NCBI RefSeq assembly: GCF_013409785.1
Contig: NZ_JACCBV010000001.1
Location: 2,852,001 to 2,916,000 of the forward strand
From: Microbacterium immunditiarum
Lineage (GTDB): Bacteria > Actinomycetota > Actinomycetes > Actinomycetales > Microbacteriaceae
Direction of reading: 5' to 3'
DNA length: 64,000 nucleotides
Numbering within the stretch: position 1 is the first letter of the stretch; the number at the start of each line of letters is the position of its first letter. The position numbers were made by a program, and so were the translations under genes. Under the pieces are notes generated by a model. It did no database searches and had not been told where the DNA came from. It was given only the letters and a program-made list of their open reading frames with translations. Positions 49,962 to 58,793 of the stretch are shown piece by piece.

Positions 49962-51332
49962 ATGAACGATCCTTTGGCAGGACTCCGCGACGCGACGGCG
50001 GCGGTCGATGTTGCATGGCGCACGCCGAGTGAGTCACATCGTTCGCCGGACGCCATGGCCGATCACCAGTTGCTCGCCGTCAACGATGCACTCGGTGCGC
50101 TGGTGCGTCATGCCGACGCGCTGCGCGGACGGATCGCAGCCGAGATCAGTAGACGGTCGCGGAGCGAGCTCGGATCTGAGTCGCTTGCGAAACGGAACGG
50201 CTTCCGCTCCGCGACCGCGTTGATCGCCGCGAGTTCGGGCGGCACGATCGGCGAAGCCGCACGACTCGTGACGGTGGGTGAGGCGACAACCCCCCGACGC
50301 ACCTTGACGGGAGCGGATGCTCCGCCGAGGCATCCGCATGTCGCCGACGCGGTCTCGGCAGGCTCGATCAGCACGGCGGCTGCCTCCGCGATCATCACGA
50401 TGCTCGACCGCATCGCACTGCGCTGCGATCCAGCGGAGACCGATCGCGTCGAAACTCTGCTCGTGGCTCAGGCGCCTGGCCTCACCTTCGACCAGCTGGG
50501 CAAGGTGATCGCACGGGCCGAGGGGTACCTCGACCCGGACGGACTCGAGCCCAAGGAGGAGAGACTGCGAGGTGAGCGGAGTCTTCAGCTCTTCCAGCGG
50601 GACGGACTGCTCCACCTGACGGCGAAGCTCGACCCCGAATCGGCGGCGCCCGTCAAGGCGGCGATCGAGGCGATCGTGACCGCCCAGTTCAGAAACGAGT
50701 CGGCGACGGGGCCGGACGCGGCGTCGCCCCGAGACGCCGACGCACCCCGGCGCACGGTCGCACAGCGTCAGGCCGATGCCCTCGTGCTCATCGCGCAGCA
50801 TGCGCTCGGCTGCGACGCGTCCGACCTCCCCCTCGACGGTGCCACGGTCATCGTGCGCATCTCGCACGAGGAGCTGCAGGCGGGCGTGGGAGTCGCAGCG
50901 ATCGACGGCATCGATCAGCCTGTTTCGGTCGCGACCGCGCGACGGATGGCCGCAGGCGGCGGAGTGATCCCCTGCGTGCTCGGCGGCGCGGGCGAGATCC
51001 TCGATTGGGGGCGGGCGAAGCGCCTGTTCACCACCGCGCAGAAGCTCGCGCTCGCCGAACGCGACGGCGGGTGCGCGATGTGCGGACTTCCACCGGGCAT
51101 GACGAAGGCGCACCACATCCGTTGGTGGGCCAGAGACGCGGGTCCGACCGACCTGTCGAACGGAGTGCTCCTCTGCGAGAGCTGCCACCATCGGGTCCAC
51201 GACAATGACTGGGACATCCGGATCGACGGCGTCGGGGTGCGTGCGCTCGTGTGGTTCATTCCGCCCCCGCATGTCGATCCGGCGCGGACGCCGAGATTGG
51301 GCGGGCGCGCGAGGTATGCGTGGGCAGCATGA
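49962..51332 (+). CDS. DUF222/HNH endonuclease, 13E12-like family (456 aa)
   Basis: Actinobacterial DUF222 domain (about residues 25-330) followed by an HNH nuclease domain. The zinc/catalytic part reads CAMCGLPPGMTKAHHIRWW and LLCESCHHRVHDNDW, containing two CxxC pairs and the HH/HNH residues. These multicopy genes are related to the 13E12 repeat family of mycobacteria, several of which are reported to be DNA-damage inducible. ATG 49962 is chosen from the promoter; the open frame runs 48 codons further upstream. Local base composition before the gene is less GC-rich than average. Confidence 0.9.
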   Translation: MNDPLAGLRDATAAVDVAWRTPSESHRSPDAMADHQLLAVNDALGALVRHADALRGRIAAEISRRSRSELGSESLAKRNGFRSATALIAASSGGTIGEAARLVTVGEATTPRRTLTGADAPPRHPHVADAVSAGSISTAAASAIITMLDRIALRCDPAETDRVETLLVAQAPGLTFDQLGKVIARAEGYLDPDGLEPKEERLRGERSLQLFQRDGLLHLTAKLDPESAAPVKAAIEAIVTAQFRNESATGPDAASPRDADAPRRTVAQRQADALVLIAQHALGCDASDLPLDGATVIVRISHEELQAGVGVAAIDGIDQPVSVATARRMAAGGGVIPCVLGGAGEILDWGRAKRLFTTAQKLALAERDGGCAMCGLPPGMTKAHHIRWWARDAGPTDLSNGVLLCESCHHRVHDNDWDIRIDGVGVRALVWFIPPPHVDPARTPRLGGRARYAWAA

Positions 51333-51411
51333 GTGGGTGCGCCGCCGGCACCGGAGTGCGCGAGGCGGCGGGCGAGTTGGGCGCAGCAGCATGCGTGTCG
51401 GAATGCGGGGC

Positions 51412-51417
51412 TACGCT
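51412..51417 (+). promoter_or_regulatory. -10 element TACGCT, leaderless GNAT gene
   Basis: TACGCT ends 6 bases before ATG 51424. Confidence 0.5.
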
Positions 51418-51423
51418 GACCGC

Positions 51424-52122
51424 ATGCGCGGGTCGGAACGGCGAGGTCGTGACGCGAGCGAACCGCATGCGCCGGATGCTCCGGATGCGCCGGATGCTCC
51501 CGCCGCCAACCGCGCGCGCACGGGCGTCGGCGAAGGCGGGCTCCGCATGGTCCCCGCGAACGAGGCGTCGTGGGACGACCTCCGGGCGATCCTCACCGGC
51601 ACCGCCGGACGGTGCCAGTGCGAGCGGCAGCGACTCGGCGACCGGGACTGGTGGCATCTCCCCGTCGAGGAGCGCGCCGCGATCTTCCGCGAGGAGACGC
51701 ACTGCGACGATCCCCGCGCGAAGGAGACGATCGGCATCGTCGCGTACCTCGACGGAGAGCCCGCCGGGTGGTGCGCGGTCGATCGGCGCGGTGTGTACGG
51801 CCGTGTCCGCGGCTCCCCCGTCCCGTGGAAGGAGCGTCCATTCGAAGACAAGGACGACGACACCGTGTGGGCGATCCCGTGCCTCGTCGTGCGCAAGGGC
51901 TATCGCCACCAGCACCTCACCTACGACCTCGTCGCCGCCGCCGTCGAGTACGCACGCGAGCGCGGAGCACAGGCCATCGAGGGCTACCCGCTCATCACGG
52001 AAGGCAAAGAGGTCACCTGGGACGAGATGAGCGTCGGCTCGGTCGGCGCGTTCGCGGCCGCCGGGTTCCGCGAGGTGTCGCACCCTACGAAGCGCCGGGT
52101 CGTGATGCGCCTGGATCTGTGA
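51424..52122 (+). CDS. GNAT-family N-acetyltransferase (232 aa)
   Basis: A GNAT fold is recognisable in the C-terminal part: IGIVAYLDGEPAGWCAVD for beta strands, then IPCLVVRKGYRHQHLTYDLVAAAVEYARERGA as the acetyl-CoA-binding motif A, split by the conserved R-K-G-Y-R-H loop, and VGAFAAAGFREV. The first 45 residues are low-complexity with a (PDA)3 repeat encoded by three 9-base copies of CCGGATGCT/G. An alternative start at GTG/ATG nearer MVPANEASWDD would remove this tail. The N-terminal GRCQCERQ contributes two Cys. The substrate is unknown. Confidence 0.8.
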   Translation: MRGSERRGRDASEPHAPDAPDAPDAPAANRARTGVGEGGLRMVPANEASWDDLRAILTGTAGRCQCERQRLGDRDWWHLPVEERAAIFREETHCDDPRAKETIGIVAYLDGEPAGWCAVDRRGVYGRVRGSPVPWKERPFEDKDDDTVWAIPCLVVRKGYRHQHLTYDLVAAAVEYARERGAQAIEGYPLITEGKEVTWDEMSVGSVGAFAAAGFREVSHPTKRRVVMRLDL

Positions 52123-52163
52123 CGCGCCGCCGCCCGCGATCGAATCCGACGGGCCGACCTCAA

Positions 52164-52169
52164 TAGAGT
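52164..52169 (+). promoter_or_regulatory. -10 element TAGAGT, leaderless membrane-protein gene
   Basis: TAGAGT ends 6 bases before GTG 52176. Confidence 0.55.
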
Positions 52170-52175
52170 GACCAC

Positions 52176-52712
52176 GTGCACTACCTGCGTGACGGAGTGT
52201 TCATTCTGGGGTGGTTCAGCCTTCTCGGCGCCGTGTGGTTCTGGTGGGCGCTGGAGGCTCCGCCGCGCCGCGCCCGCCCGTGGCTCGGCGCCGGTCTGGC
52301 GCTCAGCATCGTCGGCGCCCTTGTCGGCGGCCTCTACACGTGGCGGTTCTGGAGTACCCAGTCGATGCTCGACGGCCGCATGGAGATCTTCGGGGTCGTC
52401 ATCGCCGTCGCAGGCGTCGCCGCCGGCGTCGCGTGGATCATCCTGACTCGCACGGGCCGCTCGCCGTCGGTGCCGCTCGCCGTCGCAGTGATCGTCGCGC
52501 TGCAGTTCGTCCCGCTCGCGTACCTCCTCGGCGACTGGGGACTCGTCGTGCTCGCGCTCGGTCAGCTCGTCCTGATCGTGCTCGCGTCGCGGTTCGCGAA
52601 GCGACGGGGGCTCGCCCCGAGCTGCACGATCGGTGTCGTCATGGGCGTCTCGCTGCTGGGTTCGGCGCTGGTCGCCGCGGTCCTGTGGCTGCCGCGCGCC
52701 CTCGCCGCCTGA
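52176..52712 (+). CDS. Uncharacterised polytopic membrane protein (178 aa)
   Basis: Five hydrophobic segments are visible (about residues 5-27, 38-55, 68-90, 98-135 as one or two, and 150-172). Between them are short basic loops (RRARP, RFAKRR). I do not recognise a family and see no catalytic motif. It starts with a probably leaderless GTG. It lies upstream of a secreted beta-helix protein gene that has its own ribosome site, so a functional link is unproven. Confidence 0.75.
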   Translation: MHYLRDGVFILGWFSLLGAVWFWWALEAPPRRARPWLGAGLALSIVGALVGGLYTWRFWSTQSMLDGRMEIFGVVIAVAGVAAGVAWIILTRTGRSPSVPLAVAVIVALQFVPLAYLLGDWGLVVLALGQLVLIVLASRFAKRRGLAPSCTIGVVMGVSLLGSALVAAVLWLPRALAA

Positions 52713-52826
52713 GCGGCATTGCGTTCACGTTCCGAGCAAAGTGGTTGTCGCGGCATCCGTTTCTGGTTACTGTCCTGAAAGTAAGCGCCGCCCGCCGCGC
52801 GATCCCTCGAAGAAGAAGGAGCTCGC

Positions 52827-54704
52827 ATGACAATGTCCGTCCGTCGCCACGGGAGGCTCGCCGCAGCGGCCGCCGTGGCGGCCCTCATCGCTGGAGCACT
52901 CATGTCCTCCCCGGCCGTCGCCGCACCGCCGCGCGCCGTCGACCCGTTCCACCCCGACTTCGGACCGAACGTCACGATCTACTCCCCCGACACACCGGTG
53001 GATCAGATCCAGGCCGAGCTCGACGCCCTCCACGCGCAGCAGGTCGATGCCGAGATGAGCACCGCGCGGCACGCGGTGTACTTGCTGCCCGGGCAGTACG
53101 GATCGGTCGCCGAACCGCTGCAGGTCAAGGTCGGCTACTACACCGAGATCGCGGGGCTCGGAGCCTCACCCGAAGACGTCACCGTCCACGGCGCGGTCGA
53201 GGTCTACAATCGCTGCCTCGAAGCCGGCGGCACGGCCAACTGCCTCGCGCTGGTCAACTTCTGGCGCACGATCGCGAACCTCTCGATCGACATCGACAAG
53301 GCAGGACAAGACGGATGCCGCCAGAGCGCGGAGTTCTGGGCGGTGTCGCAGGCCGTGTCGATGCGCCGCCTCGACGTCTCGGGCGGGTCGCTCTCACTGA
53401 TGGACTACTGCACCGCCGGCCCGCAGTACGCGAGCGGCGGGTTCATCGCCGACTCGCGCCTGCCGGCCGTCATCAACGGCTCACAGCAACAGTGGCTCAT
53501 CCGCAACAGCGAGATCGCCGGCTGGTCGAACGCCGTGTGGAACCAGGTCTTCTCGGGCGTCATCGGAGCTCCGGACGACGCGACGTTCCCCGACCCGCCC
53601 TACACGACGATCGACGCCACCCCCATCTCGCGCGAGAAGCCGTACCTCTACGTCGACGACGAGGGTAGTTTCAACGTGCGCGTGCCCGCCGTGCAGCGAG
53701 ACTCGAGCGGCATCAGCTGGGGCGACGGTGAGACGGCCGGGCGCAGCGTCCCGATCACGGACTTCTTCATCGCGACGCCCGACGACTCGGTCAAGGACAT
53801 CAACAACGCGCTCGCGCGCGGGCAGCACCTGATCATGACTCCGGGTGTCTACGACATCGACCGCACGATCGCGGTCAAGCGCGCGAACACCGTCGTGCTC
53901 GGGCTCGGGCACGTGACTCTCACCGCCGCGAACGGAGCGGTCCCGCTCGAGATCAAGGACGCCGAGGGCATCGTCGTCGCAGGCGTCACGATCGACGCCG
54001 GTCCGCAGCTGTCGCCCGTGCTGCTGCGCGTCGGCAAGGAGAAGGGCGGCAAGCCGCTCGGCGACGCCAACCCGATCACGCTCAGCGACGTGTACTTCCG
54101 CGTCGGCGGACCGCACATCGGCAAGGCGACGACCGCGCTCGAGGTCAACTCCGACAACGTGCTCATCGACCACACGTGGGTGTGGCGGGGCGACCACGGA
54201 GTCGAGGGCTTCACGAACGGCGTGAACGGCGACACCGACCGGTGGAACACCAACACCGGCCAGGTCGGCGTCATCGTCAACGGCGACGACGTCACCGCGA
54301 CCGGGCTGTTCGTCGAGCACTTCCAGACGTACAACACGCTCTGGAACGGCGAGAACGGCCGCGTGATCCTCTATCAGAACGAGCTGCCGTACGACCCGCC
54401 GACGCAGGCGGACTGGACGCAGCCGGACGGCACGCTCGGGTGGCCGGGCTACGCCGTCGCGCCGGACGTCACGGCGCACCGCCTCGACGGCGCGGGCGTG
54501 TACGTGTTCAACCAGAACAACCCGTCGATCGTCACCGCGAACGGGTTCTCGGTTCCCGAGACGCCGGGCGTTCAGCTGCACCACATCATGACGGTCAACC
54601 TCAGCGCCGGCACGGTCCAGCACGTCGTGAACGGCGTGGGCGGTCAGGCCGACACCACCAAGATCGGCGTGCCGCAGTTCATCGTCGACTACCCCACCCC
54701 GTAG
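52827..54704 (+). CDS. Secreted parallel beta-helix protein (625 aa)
   Basis: Exported protein with a Sec signal peptide ending at PAVAAP (about residue 35). After DFGPNVTIYSPDTPVDQIQ the chain shows short repeating beta-helix rungs (TVHGAVEVYNRC, LIDHTWVWRGDHGVEG, VIVNGDDVTATGLFVEHF), like pectate-lyase/GH55-type folds and proteins commonly annotated as coagulation factor 5/8 or adenylyl cyclase in actinobacteria. Enzyme activity is unproven. It probably binds or degrades a polysaccharide. AAGGAG six bases before ATG 52827 gives a clear start. Confidence 0.82.
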   Translation: MTMSVRRHGRLAAAAAVAALIAGALMSSPAVAAPPRAVDPFHPDFGPNVTIYSPDTPVDQIQAELDALHAQQVDAEMSTARHAVYLLPGQYGSVAEPLQVKVGYYTEIAGLGASPEDVTVHGAVEVYNRCLEAGGTANCLALVNFWRTIANLSIDIDKAGQDGCRQSAEFWAVSQAVSMRRLDVSGGSLSLMDYCTAGPQYASGGFIADSRLPAVINGSQQQWLIRNSEIAGWSNAVWNQVFSGVIGAPDDATFPDPPYTTIDATPISREKPYLYVDDEGSFNVRVPAVQRDSSGISWGDGETAGRSVPITDFFIATPDDSVKDINNALARGQHLIMTPGVYDIDRTIAVKRANTVVLGLGHVTLTAANGAVPLEIKDAEGIVVAGVTIDAGPQLSPVLLRVGKEKGGKPLGDANPITLSDVYFRVGGPHIGKATTALEVNSDNVLIDHTWVWRGDHGVEGFTNGVNGDTDRWNTNTGQVGVIVNGDDVTATGLFVEHFQTYNTLWNGENGRVILYQNELPYDPPTQADWTQPDGTLGWPGYAVAPDVTAHRLDGAGVYVFNQNNPSIVTANGFSVPETPGVQLHHIMTVNLSAGTVQHVVNGVGGQADTTKIGVPQFIVDYPTP

Positions 54705-54722
54705 AAGGAGAGACAGCGCACA

Positions 54723-54764
54723 CGGATGCCGCGCCCCTGGCCACCGCCGGGGTCGCGGCATCCG
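54723..54764 (+). terminator. Hairpin terminator after the beta-helix protein gene
   Basis: CGGATGCCGCG (54723-54733) pairs perfectly with CGCGGCATCCG (54754-54764), extended by CCCC/GGGG inside. Followed by ATTTCG. Both arms carry the overrepresented octamer. Confidence 0.75.
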
Positions 54765-54829
54765 CATTTCGTCCGTGATCACCCGGACGGTGAGCGAGCG
54801 AAGCGCACGAAGTGCCGCTCAGCGAGCGC

Positions 54830-55822
54830 TCACCACTGCGGGTGGATGGACTCGCGCAGCCGCCGGTCGTACACGTCGTGGACGGCGCGGTCGAACGCGT
54901 CGAGGTCGAATCCGCCCTCGAGGAGCGCCGCCGCCTCGGCGTTCGACTCTGCCTGGCGCACGTTGCGCGCCCCGGGGATCACACTCGTGACTCCCGGGCG
55001 CGAGGCGATCCACGCGAGGGTCGCGGCGGGCAGCGACACGCCTTCGGGCAGGGCTTCCGCGAGCTCGGATGCCGCGGCCAGCCCCTCTTCGTAGTCGACG
55101 CCCGAGAAGGTCTCGCCACGGTCGAAGGCCTCGCCGTGGCGGTTGTACGAGCGGTGGTCGTCCGCCGCGAACGTCGTTGATGAGGTGTACTTGCCCGACA
55201 GGAGGCCCGACGCGAGCGGCACGCGCGCGAAGATCGCGACGTTCGCCGTCGCGGCGGCCGGGAGCACCTCGTCGAGCGGCTTGAGCCGGAACGGGTTGAA
55301 GATGATCTGCACGTTCGTGACGTTCGGCCGCGCGATCGCCGCGAGCGCCTGCGCGCTCGTCTCAACCGACACGCCGTACGCCGTGATGGAGCCGTCGGCG
55401 ACGAGCTCGTCGAAAGCGTCGTAGGTCGCGTCGTCCTCGATCACGGACGTCGGCGGGCAGTGCAGCTGCACGAGGTCGAGCGTCTCGACGCCGAGGTTGC
55501 GCCGCGAGCGGTCGGTCCACGCGCGGAAGTTCTCGGGCGAGTAGTTCTCGCGCACCTGCGGCAGACGCCTGCCCATCTTCGTCGCGACGGTGATGCCGTG
55601 GCCGGGTCGCTCGGCGAGGAAACGGCCGATGATCGACTCGCTGCGGCCGTCGCCGTAGACGTCGGCGGTGTCGAACAGGGTCACGCCGTGATCGACGGAT
55701 GCCGCCAGCACCGCCGCCGCGTCGTCCTCGCTCACGGCGCCCCAGTCCGCGCCGAGCTGCCATGTGCCGAGGCCGATGGCCGAGATATCGCGTCCGGTGC
55801 GTCCGAGGGGTCGTTGCTGCAT
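54830..55822 (-). CDS. Aldo/keto reductase (330 aa)
   Basis: NADPH-dependent oxidoreductase of the AKR TIM barrel. It has GLGTWQLGADWG near the N-terminus, the catalytic Asp/Tyr in DTADVYGDGRSE, Lys in VATKMGRR, and His in LDLVQLHCPP. The C-terminal cofactor loop is SVIPGARNVRQAESN. Start is placed at MQQRPLGRTG (ATG 55822). CATGCT ends 7 bases upstream as a weak -10, and a start four codons earlier is possible. The substrate is unknown. Confidence 0.9.
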   Translation of the reverse strand: MQQRPLGRTGRDISAIGLGTWQLGADWGAVSEDDAAAVLAASVDHGVTLFDTADVYGDGRSESIIGRFLAERPGHGITVATKMGRRLPQVRENYSPENFRAWTDRSRRNLGVETLDLVQLHCPPTSVIEDDATYDAFDELVADGSITAYGVSVETSAQALAAIARPNVTNVQIIFNPFRLKPLDEVLPAAATANVAIFARVPLASGLLSGKYTSSTTFAADDHRSYNRHGEAFDRGETFSGVDYEEGLAAASELAEALPEGVSLPAATLAWIASRPGVTSVIPGARNVRQAESNAEAAALLEGGFDLDAFDRAVHDVYDRRLRESIHPQW

Positions 55823-55872
55823 GCGTTCCAGCATGCCACCGGGGACGACCGCCCGGACGCCGAGCGAACGAA

Positions 55873-56775
55873 TCAGCGACCTCGCTCGCGCGCGACCAAT
55901 TCCCGAGCCGCGGGGACGACCTCAGCCGCGAACCGCTCGGTCACGGCGATGTCGTCGCCTCCGATGAGGAACGCGCTGATGCCGTAATTGAGGGCCATGT
56001 CGGCGATGTTGTCCACCCACGCCTCGGGCGGGCCGTTGAGCAGTCCGCGCTCGCTGGGCGCGAAGCCCACGCGCATGAAGTTGAACACGCGCCGCACGTC
56101 CGACGGCGTGCGACCGGCCTCCAGCGCCGCCTCGTCGATGCGCGCGTTGGAGTCGGGAACCCCTGCGAGACCTCCTTCGATGTACTCGAGCGTCGGCAGC
56201 CAGCCGTCGCCCATCGCGCCCGTGAGCGCGAGCATCCGCGGCTTGTAAGCACCCACCCAGACCGCGATGTCGTGTGCCGTGCGCGGACCGCGCTTGGCGC
56301 CCTTCACCGTGTAGTACTTCCCGTCCACGCGCACGATCTCGGGGTTGTCGACGTCCCACAGCTCGCGGATGATCCGGATCGCCTCCTTGAGCGCCGTGAC
56401 ACCCTGCCCCGGGGTGAGCTTGCGGCCGCCCATGGCAGCGATGGCATCCCAGAACGCGCCCGCGCCGATGCCGAGTTCGAACCGGCCCCCGCTGAGGATG
56501 TCGAGCGAGGCCGCCGCGCGCGCCAGGACCGCGGGCGGTCGCAGCGGGAGGCTCGCGACGTTCGCGCTCAGGTGCACGTTCTCGGTGCGTGCGGCGGCGA
56601 AGGCGAGCAGCGTCGAGGTGTCGAGGAACGCCGGCTGGTACGGGTGATCCTGGAACGTGACGAGGTCGAGACCGGCGCGATCGGTCGCGACCGCGACGTC
56701 GAGGGCGTGCTCGGCGTTCTGTGCCGACGGTGTGACGAACGTTCCGAAGAGCAGGTCGTGGCCGTAGTCGGTCAT
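55873..56775 (-). CDS. LLM-class flavin-dependent oxidoreductase (300 aa)
   Basis: Luciferase-like monooxygenase (F420- or FMN-dependent). It has FGTFVTPSAQNAEHAL at the start, LVTFQDHPYQPAFLDT, LDILSGGRFELGIGAGAFW, IRELWD and the substrate-side KRGPRTAHDIAVWVGAYKPRML region, broken here into its motifs. The PPEAW and FLIGGDD parts are typical C-terminal elements. GGGAGG precedes ATG 56775, which overlaps the stop of the LLM-FAD fusion gene by 4 bases, so the two proteins are translationally coupled. F420 versus FMN cannot be decided by eye. Confidence 0.9.
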   Translation of the reverse strand: MTDYGHDLLFGTFVTPSAQNAEHALDVAVATDRAGLDLVTFQDHPYQPAFLDTSTLLAFAAARTENVHLSANVASLPLRPPAVLARAAASLDILSGGRFELGIGAGAFWDAIAAMGGRKLTPGQGVTALKEAIRIIRELWDVDNPEIVRVDGKYYTVKGAKRGPRTAHDIAVWVGAYKPRMLALTGAMGDGWLPTLEYIEGGLAGVPDSNARIDEAALEAGRTPSDVRRVFNFMRVGFAPSERGLLNGPPEAWVDNIADMALNYGISAFLIGGDDIAVTERFAAEVVPAARELVARERGR

Positions 56776-58652
56776 GCGATGGCCTCCCTTGGGGTCTGGG
56801 CGGGCGCGAGCGATGTCGCGCCCGAAGGGTCGATGTCGAAGTTGTCGCGCAGGAGGTTGTGGGGATCGTACCGGCGCTTGAGCGCGCGCAGGCGGTCGAG
56901 CACGCGAGGCGGGAAAGCGTCGCGCAGCGTCTGCGGCGTGCGGTCGGTCTCGAAGCTGAGGTACAGCCCATCCATGTGTCCGCGCAGGGGCGCCCACGCG
57001 CGGTTCAGCCGGTCGTCCCGCGCGCCCATCGCCGTCACCTGGAACGCCGGCGTGCGGAAGGCGAAGGCCGTGGCATCCGGTGAGACGTCCGCGATCGCAC
57101 CGCCCATCGCGCGCAGTTCGAAGAAGTGCACCGCGCCCGTCTCGAGCATCCGGGTCGCGTCGCGCGCGAACTCTGGCGTGAGCTCGTCGATGAATGCCGA
57201 GCGCGAATGCGGCTCCCCGTAGCCGTGCTGCCCCTCGGGTCCGACGTCGGCCGCCAGGGCCATCACCGACTCGTACCTCGTCATGACGACCTGCTGCTGC
57301 GCGAGCATGCCGAGCTCGAGGAACGGCGTAAGCCGCTCGACGACGGTGTCGGCATCCGGATTGTCGACCATGCCGTACAGCTGGAGCCGCGCCATGCCGT
57401 CCTGCGGCTGGCCCGTCACCAAGAACACGGTCGTATCGCGCGGCGCCGCACTCGCGAGCTCGCCGTAGCGGCGCAGCGACTCCTCGAGGTCGTTCGTGAC
57501 GAACATGAGCTGCGCCCACCCGACATCGCCGACTTCGGACACCTCGAACTCGAACGCCGTCGCGATGCCGAAGTTCGCGCCCGCACCGCGCACGGCCCAG
57601 AACAGGTCGGGATTCTCGGTCGCGGTGGCCCGCACGAGGCGACCGTCGGGGACGACGAGCTCGACCGCGCGCACGTGGTCGATCGTGAGGCCGTGCTTGC
57701 GCGACAGGAAGCCGATGCCGCCCGCCGTCGCGAGTCCGCCGACGCCGACGCCGCCGTAGTCGCCCGAGCCGAGCGCCCAGCCGTACGGGGCGAGTGCCGC
57801 GGCGACGCGCTTCCACGTGGCGCCCGGGCCGATGCGCACGAGCCGACGGTCGACGTCGAGCACCTCGATGGAGTCCATCGCGCCGACATCGATCACGAGG
57901 CCGCCCTTGTTCGTGGACCGGCCGCTGATGCCGTGGCCTGCGCTGCGGATGCCGAGCGGGAGCTCCGGATGCCGCGAAGCGAACGCGAGCGCGTCACCGA
58001 CCTCGTCGGGTGTGCGCGGACGCAGCACGAGCCCCGGCTGTCCGCCGCGCAGATACGTCGAGGCGACCGATGCGTACTCCGGGTCGCCCGGCTCCACTGC
58101 GGTCTCGGCGAGCGACTCCGGCACGCCGTCGTAGTCGATCCCGGCGACGCGCCGCGCACGCGCGGCGGCCGAGCGACGGCGTCCCTTCGCGCGGGTGCGG
58201 TCGGGCACGAGAGCCGCGATGCGCTCGAGCTCCTCGCGCGAGTTCACGGGAACGACGACGGGCCGGCCGTCACGCTGGGCAACGGCCGCGAGAGCGGCGG
58301 CGTCGGAATCGGCGGATGCCACGACCCACGTCGCGGCATCCGTCATGACTCGTCCGGGCGCCAGTCTGTCGATGCTCTCGCGAGCCCGCTCGATCACGCT
58401 CGGATACGGCGCCGCGCTGTCCGCGGGGTCGGGAGCGGACGGCCGGCGCGCGTCGATGCCGATACCGATGCGACTGGTCGCGCCGGCGAGCCAGGCTGCG
58501 AGCGTCCACGAGTCGATCGCTCCGTCGGCGGGCACGGGCTCGACGACCACGAGGTCGAGGCCGCGCTCTTCGGCGAGCTTGGCGAGGTCGGTGGGGGCGT
58601 TCGCCTGATGCTCGTCCGTCGCGCGCAGGACGATCCCGAGTTCGAAGTCCAT
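56772..58652 (-). CDS. Fusion: degenerate luciferase-like domain + BBE-type FAD oxidase (626 aa)
   Basis: Unusual two-part protein. Residues 1-165 look like a shortened LLM domain (ELGIVLRATDE, LAKLAEERGLDLVVVE, ATSRIGIGIDARR, IDRLAPGR). Residues about 190-626 are a complete FAD-linked oxidase: PCMH domain with IRSAGHGISG (His240 at the usual FAD-attachment position), GGVGVGGLATAGGIGFLSRK, and a C-terminal berberine-bridge segment YDPHNLLRDNFDI. GGAAGGA precedes ATG 58652. It is divergent from a MarR regulator and coupled to a stand-alone LLM enzyme. Substrate unknown, probably a small organic molecule. Confidence 0.85.
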   Translation of the reverse strand: MDFELGIVLRATDEHQANAPTDLAKLAEERGLDLVVVEPVPADGAIDSWTLAAWLAGATSRIGIGIDARRPSAPDPADSAAPYPSVIERARESIDRLAPGRVMTDAATWVVASADSDAAALAAVAQRDGRPVVVPVNSREELERIAALVPDRTRAKGRRRSAAARARRVAGIDYDGVPESLAETAVEPGDPEYASVASTYLRGGQPGLVLRPRTPDEVGDALAFASRHPELPLGIRSAGHGISGRSTNKGGLVIDVGAMDSIEVLDVDRRLVRIGPGATWKRVAAALAPYGWALGSGDYGGVGVGGLATAGGIGFLSRKHGLTIDHVRAVELVVPDGRLVRATATENPDLFWAVRGAGANFGIATAFEFEVSEVGDVGWAQLMFVTNDLEESLRRYGELASAAPRDTTVFLVTGQPQDGMARLQLYGMVDNPDADTVVERLTPFLELGMLAQQQVVMTRYESVMALAADVGPEGQHGYGEPHSRSAFIDELTPEFARDATRMLETGAVHFFELRAMGGAIADVSPDATAFAFRTPAFQVTAMGARDDRLNRAWAPLRGHMDGLYLSFETDRTPQTLRDAFPPRVLDRLRALKRRYDPHNLLRDNFDIDPSGATSLAPAQTPREAIA

Positions 58653-58733
58653 TGTTCCTTCCCGATCCGCGCCGGGCGCGCGGAGTCTGACGCCGCGGAT
58701 CGCGGCACGGGGATCTACAACGCCTACTCGCAG

Positions 58734-58739
58734 ATGATA
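58734..58739 (-). promoter_or_regulatory. -10 TATCAT of the LLM-FAD operon
   Basis: Minus-strand TATCAT about 80 bases before ATG 58652. It lies in the 137-base divergent gap with the MarR gene. Confidence 0.45.
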
Positions 58740-58776
58740 TTCCCCACAGATGAATGCCGCGTTAACTGGTCTGTCC

Positions 58777-58793
58777 TACCATGTATTGCATGG
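58777..58793 (+). promoter_or_regulatory. marR -10 and overlapping operator dyad
   Basis: TACCAT (58777-58782) ends 7 bases before ATG 58790. The dyad CCATG-TATTG-CATGG (58779-58793) overlaps both the -10 and the start codon, a layout suited to autorepression by the MarR protein. Confidence 0.55.

Noticed and set aside
49956..49967. Second LexA box GAACATATGAAC at the HNH start codon
   Set aside because: The right half is GAAC, not GTTC, giving two mismatches to the core in a short motif.
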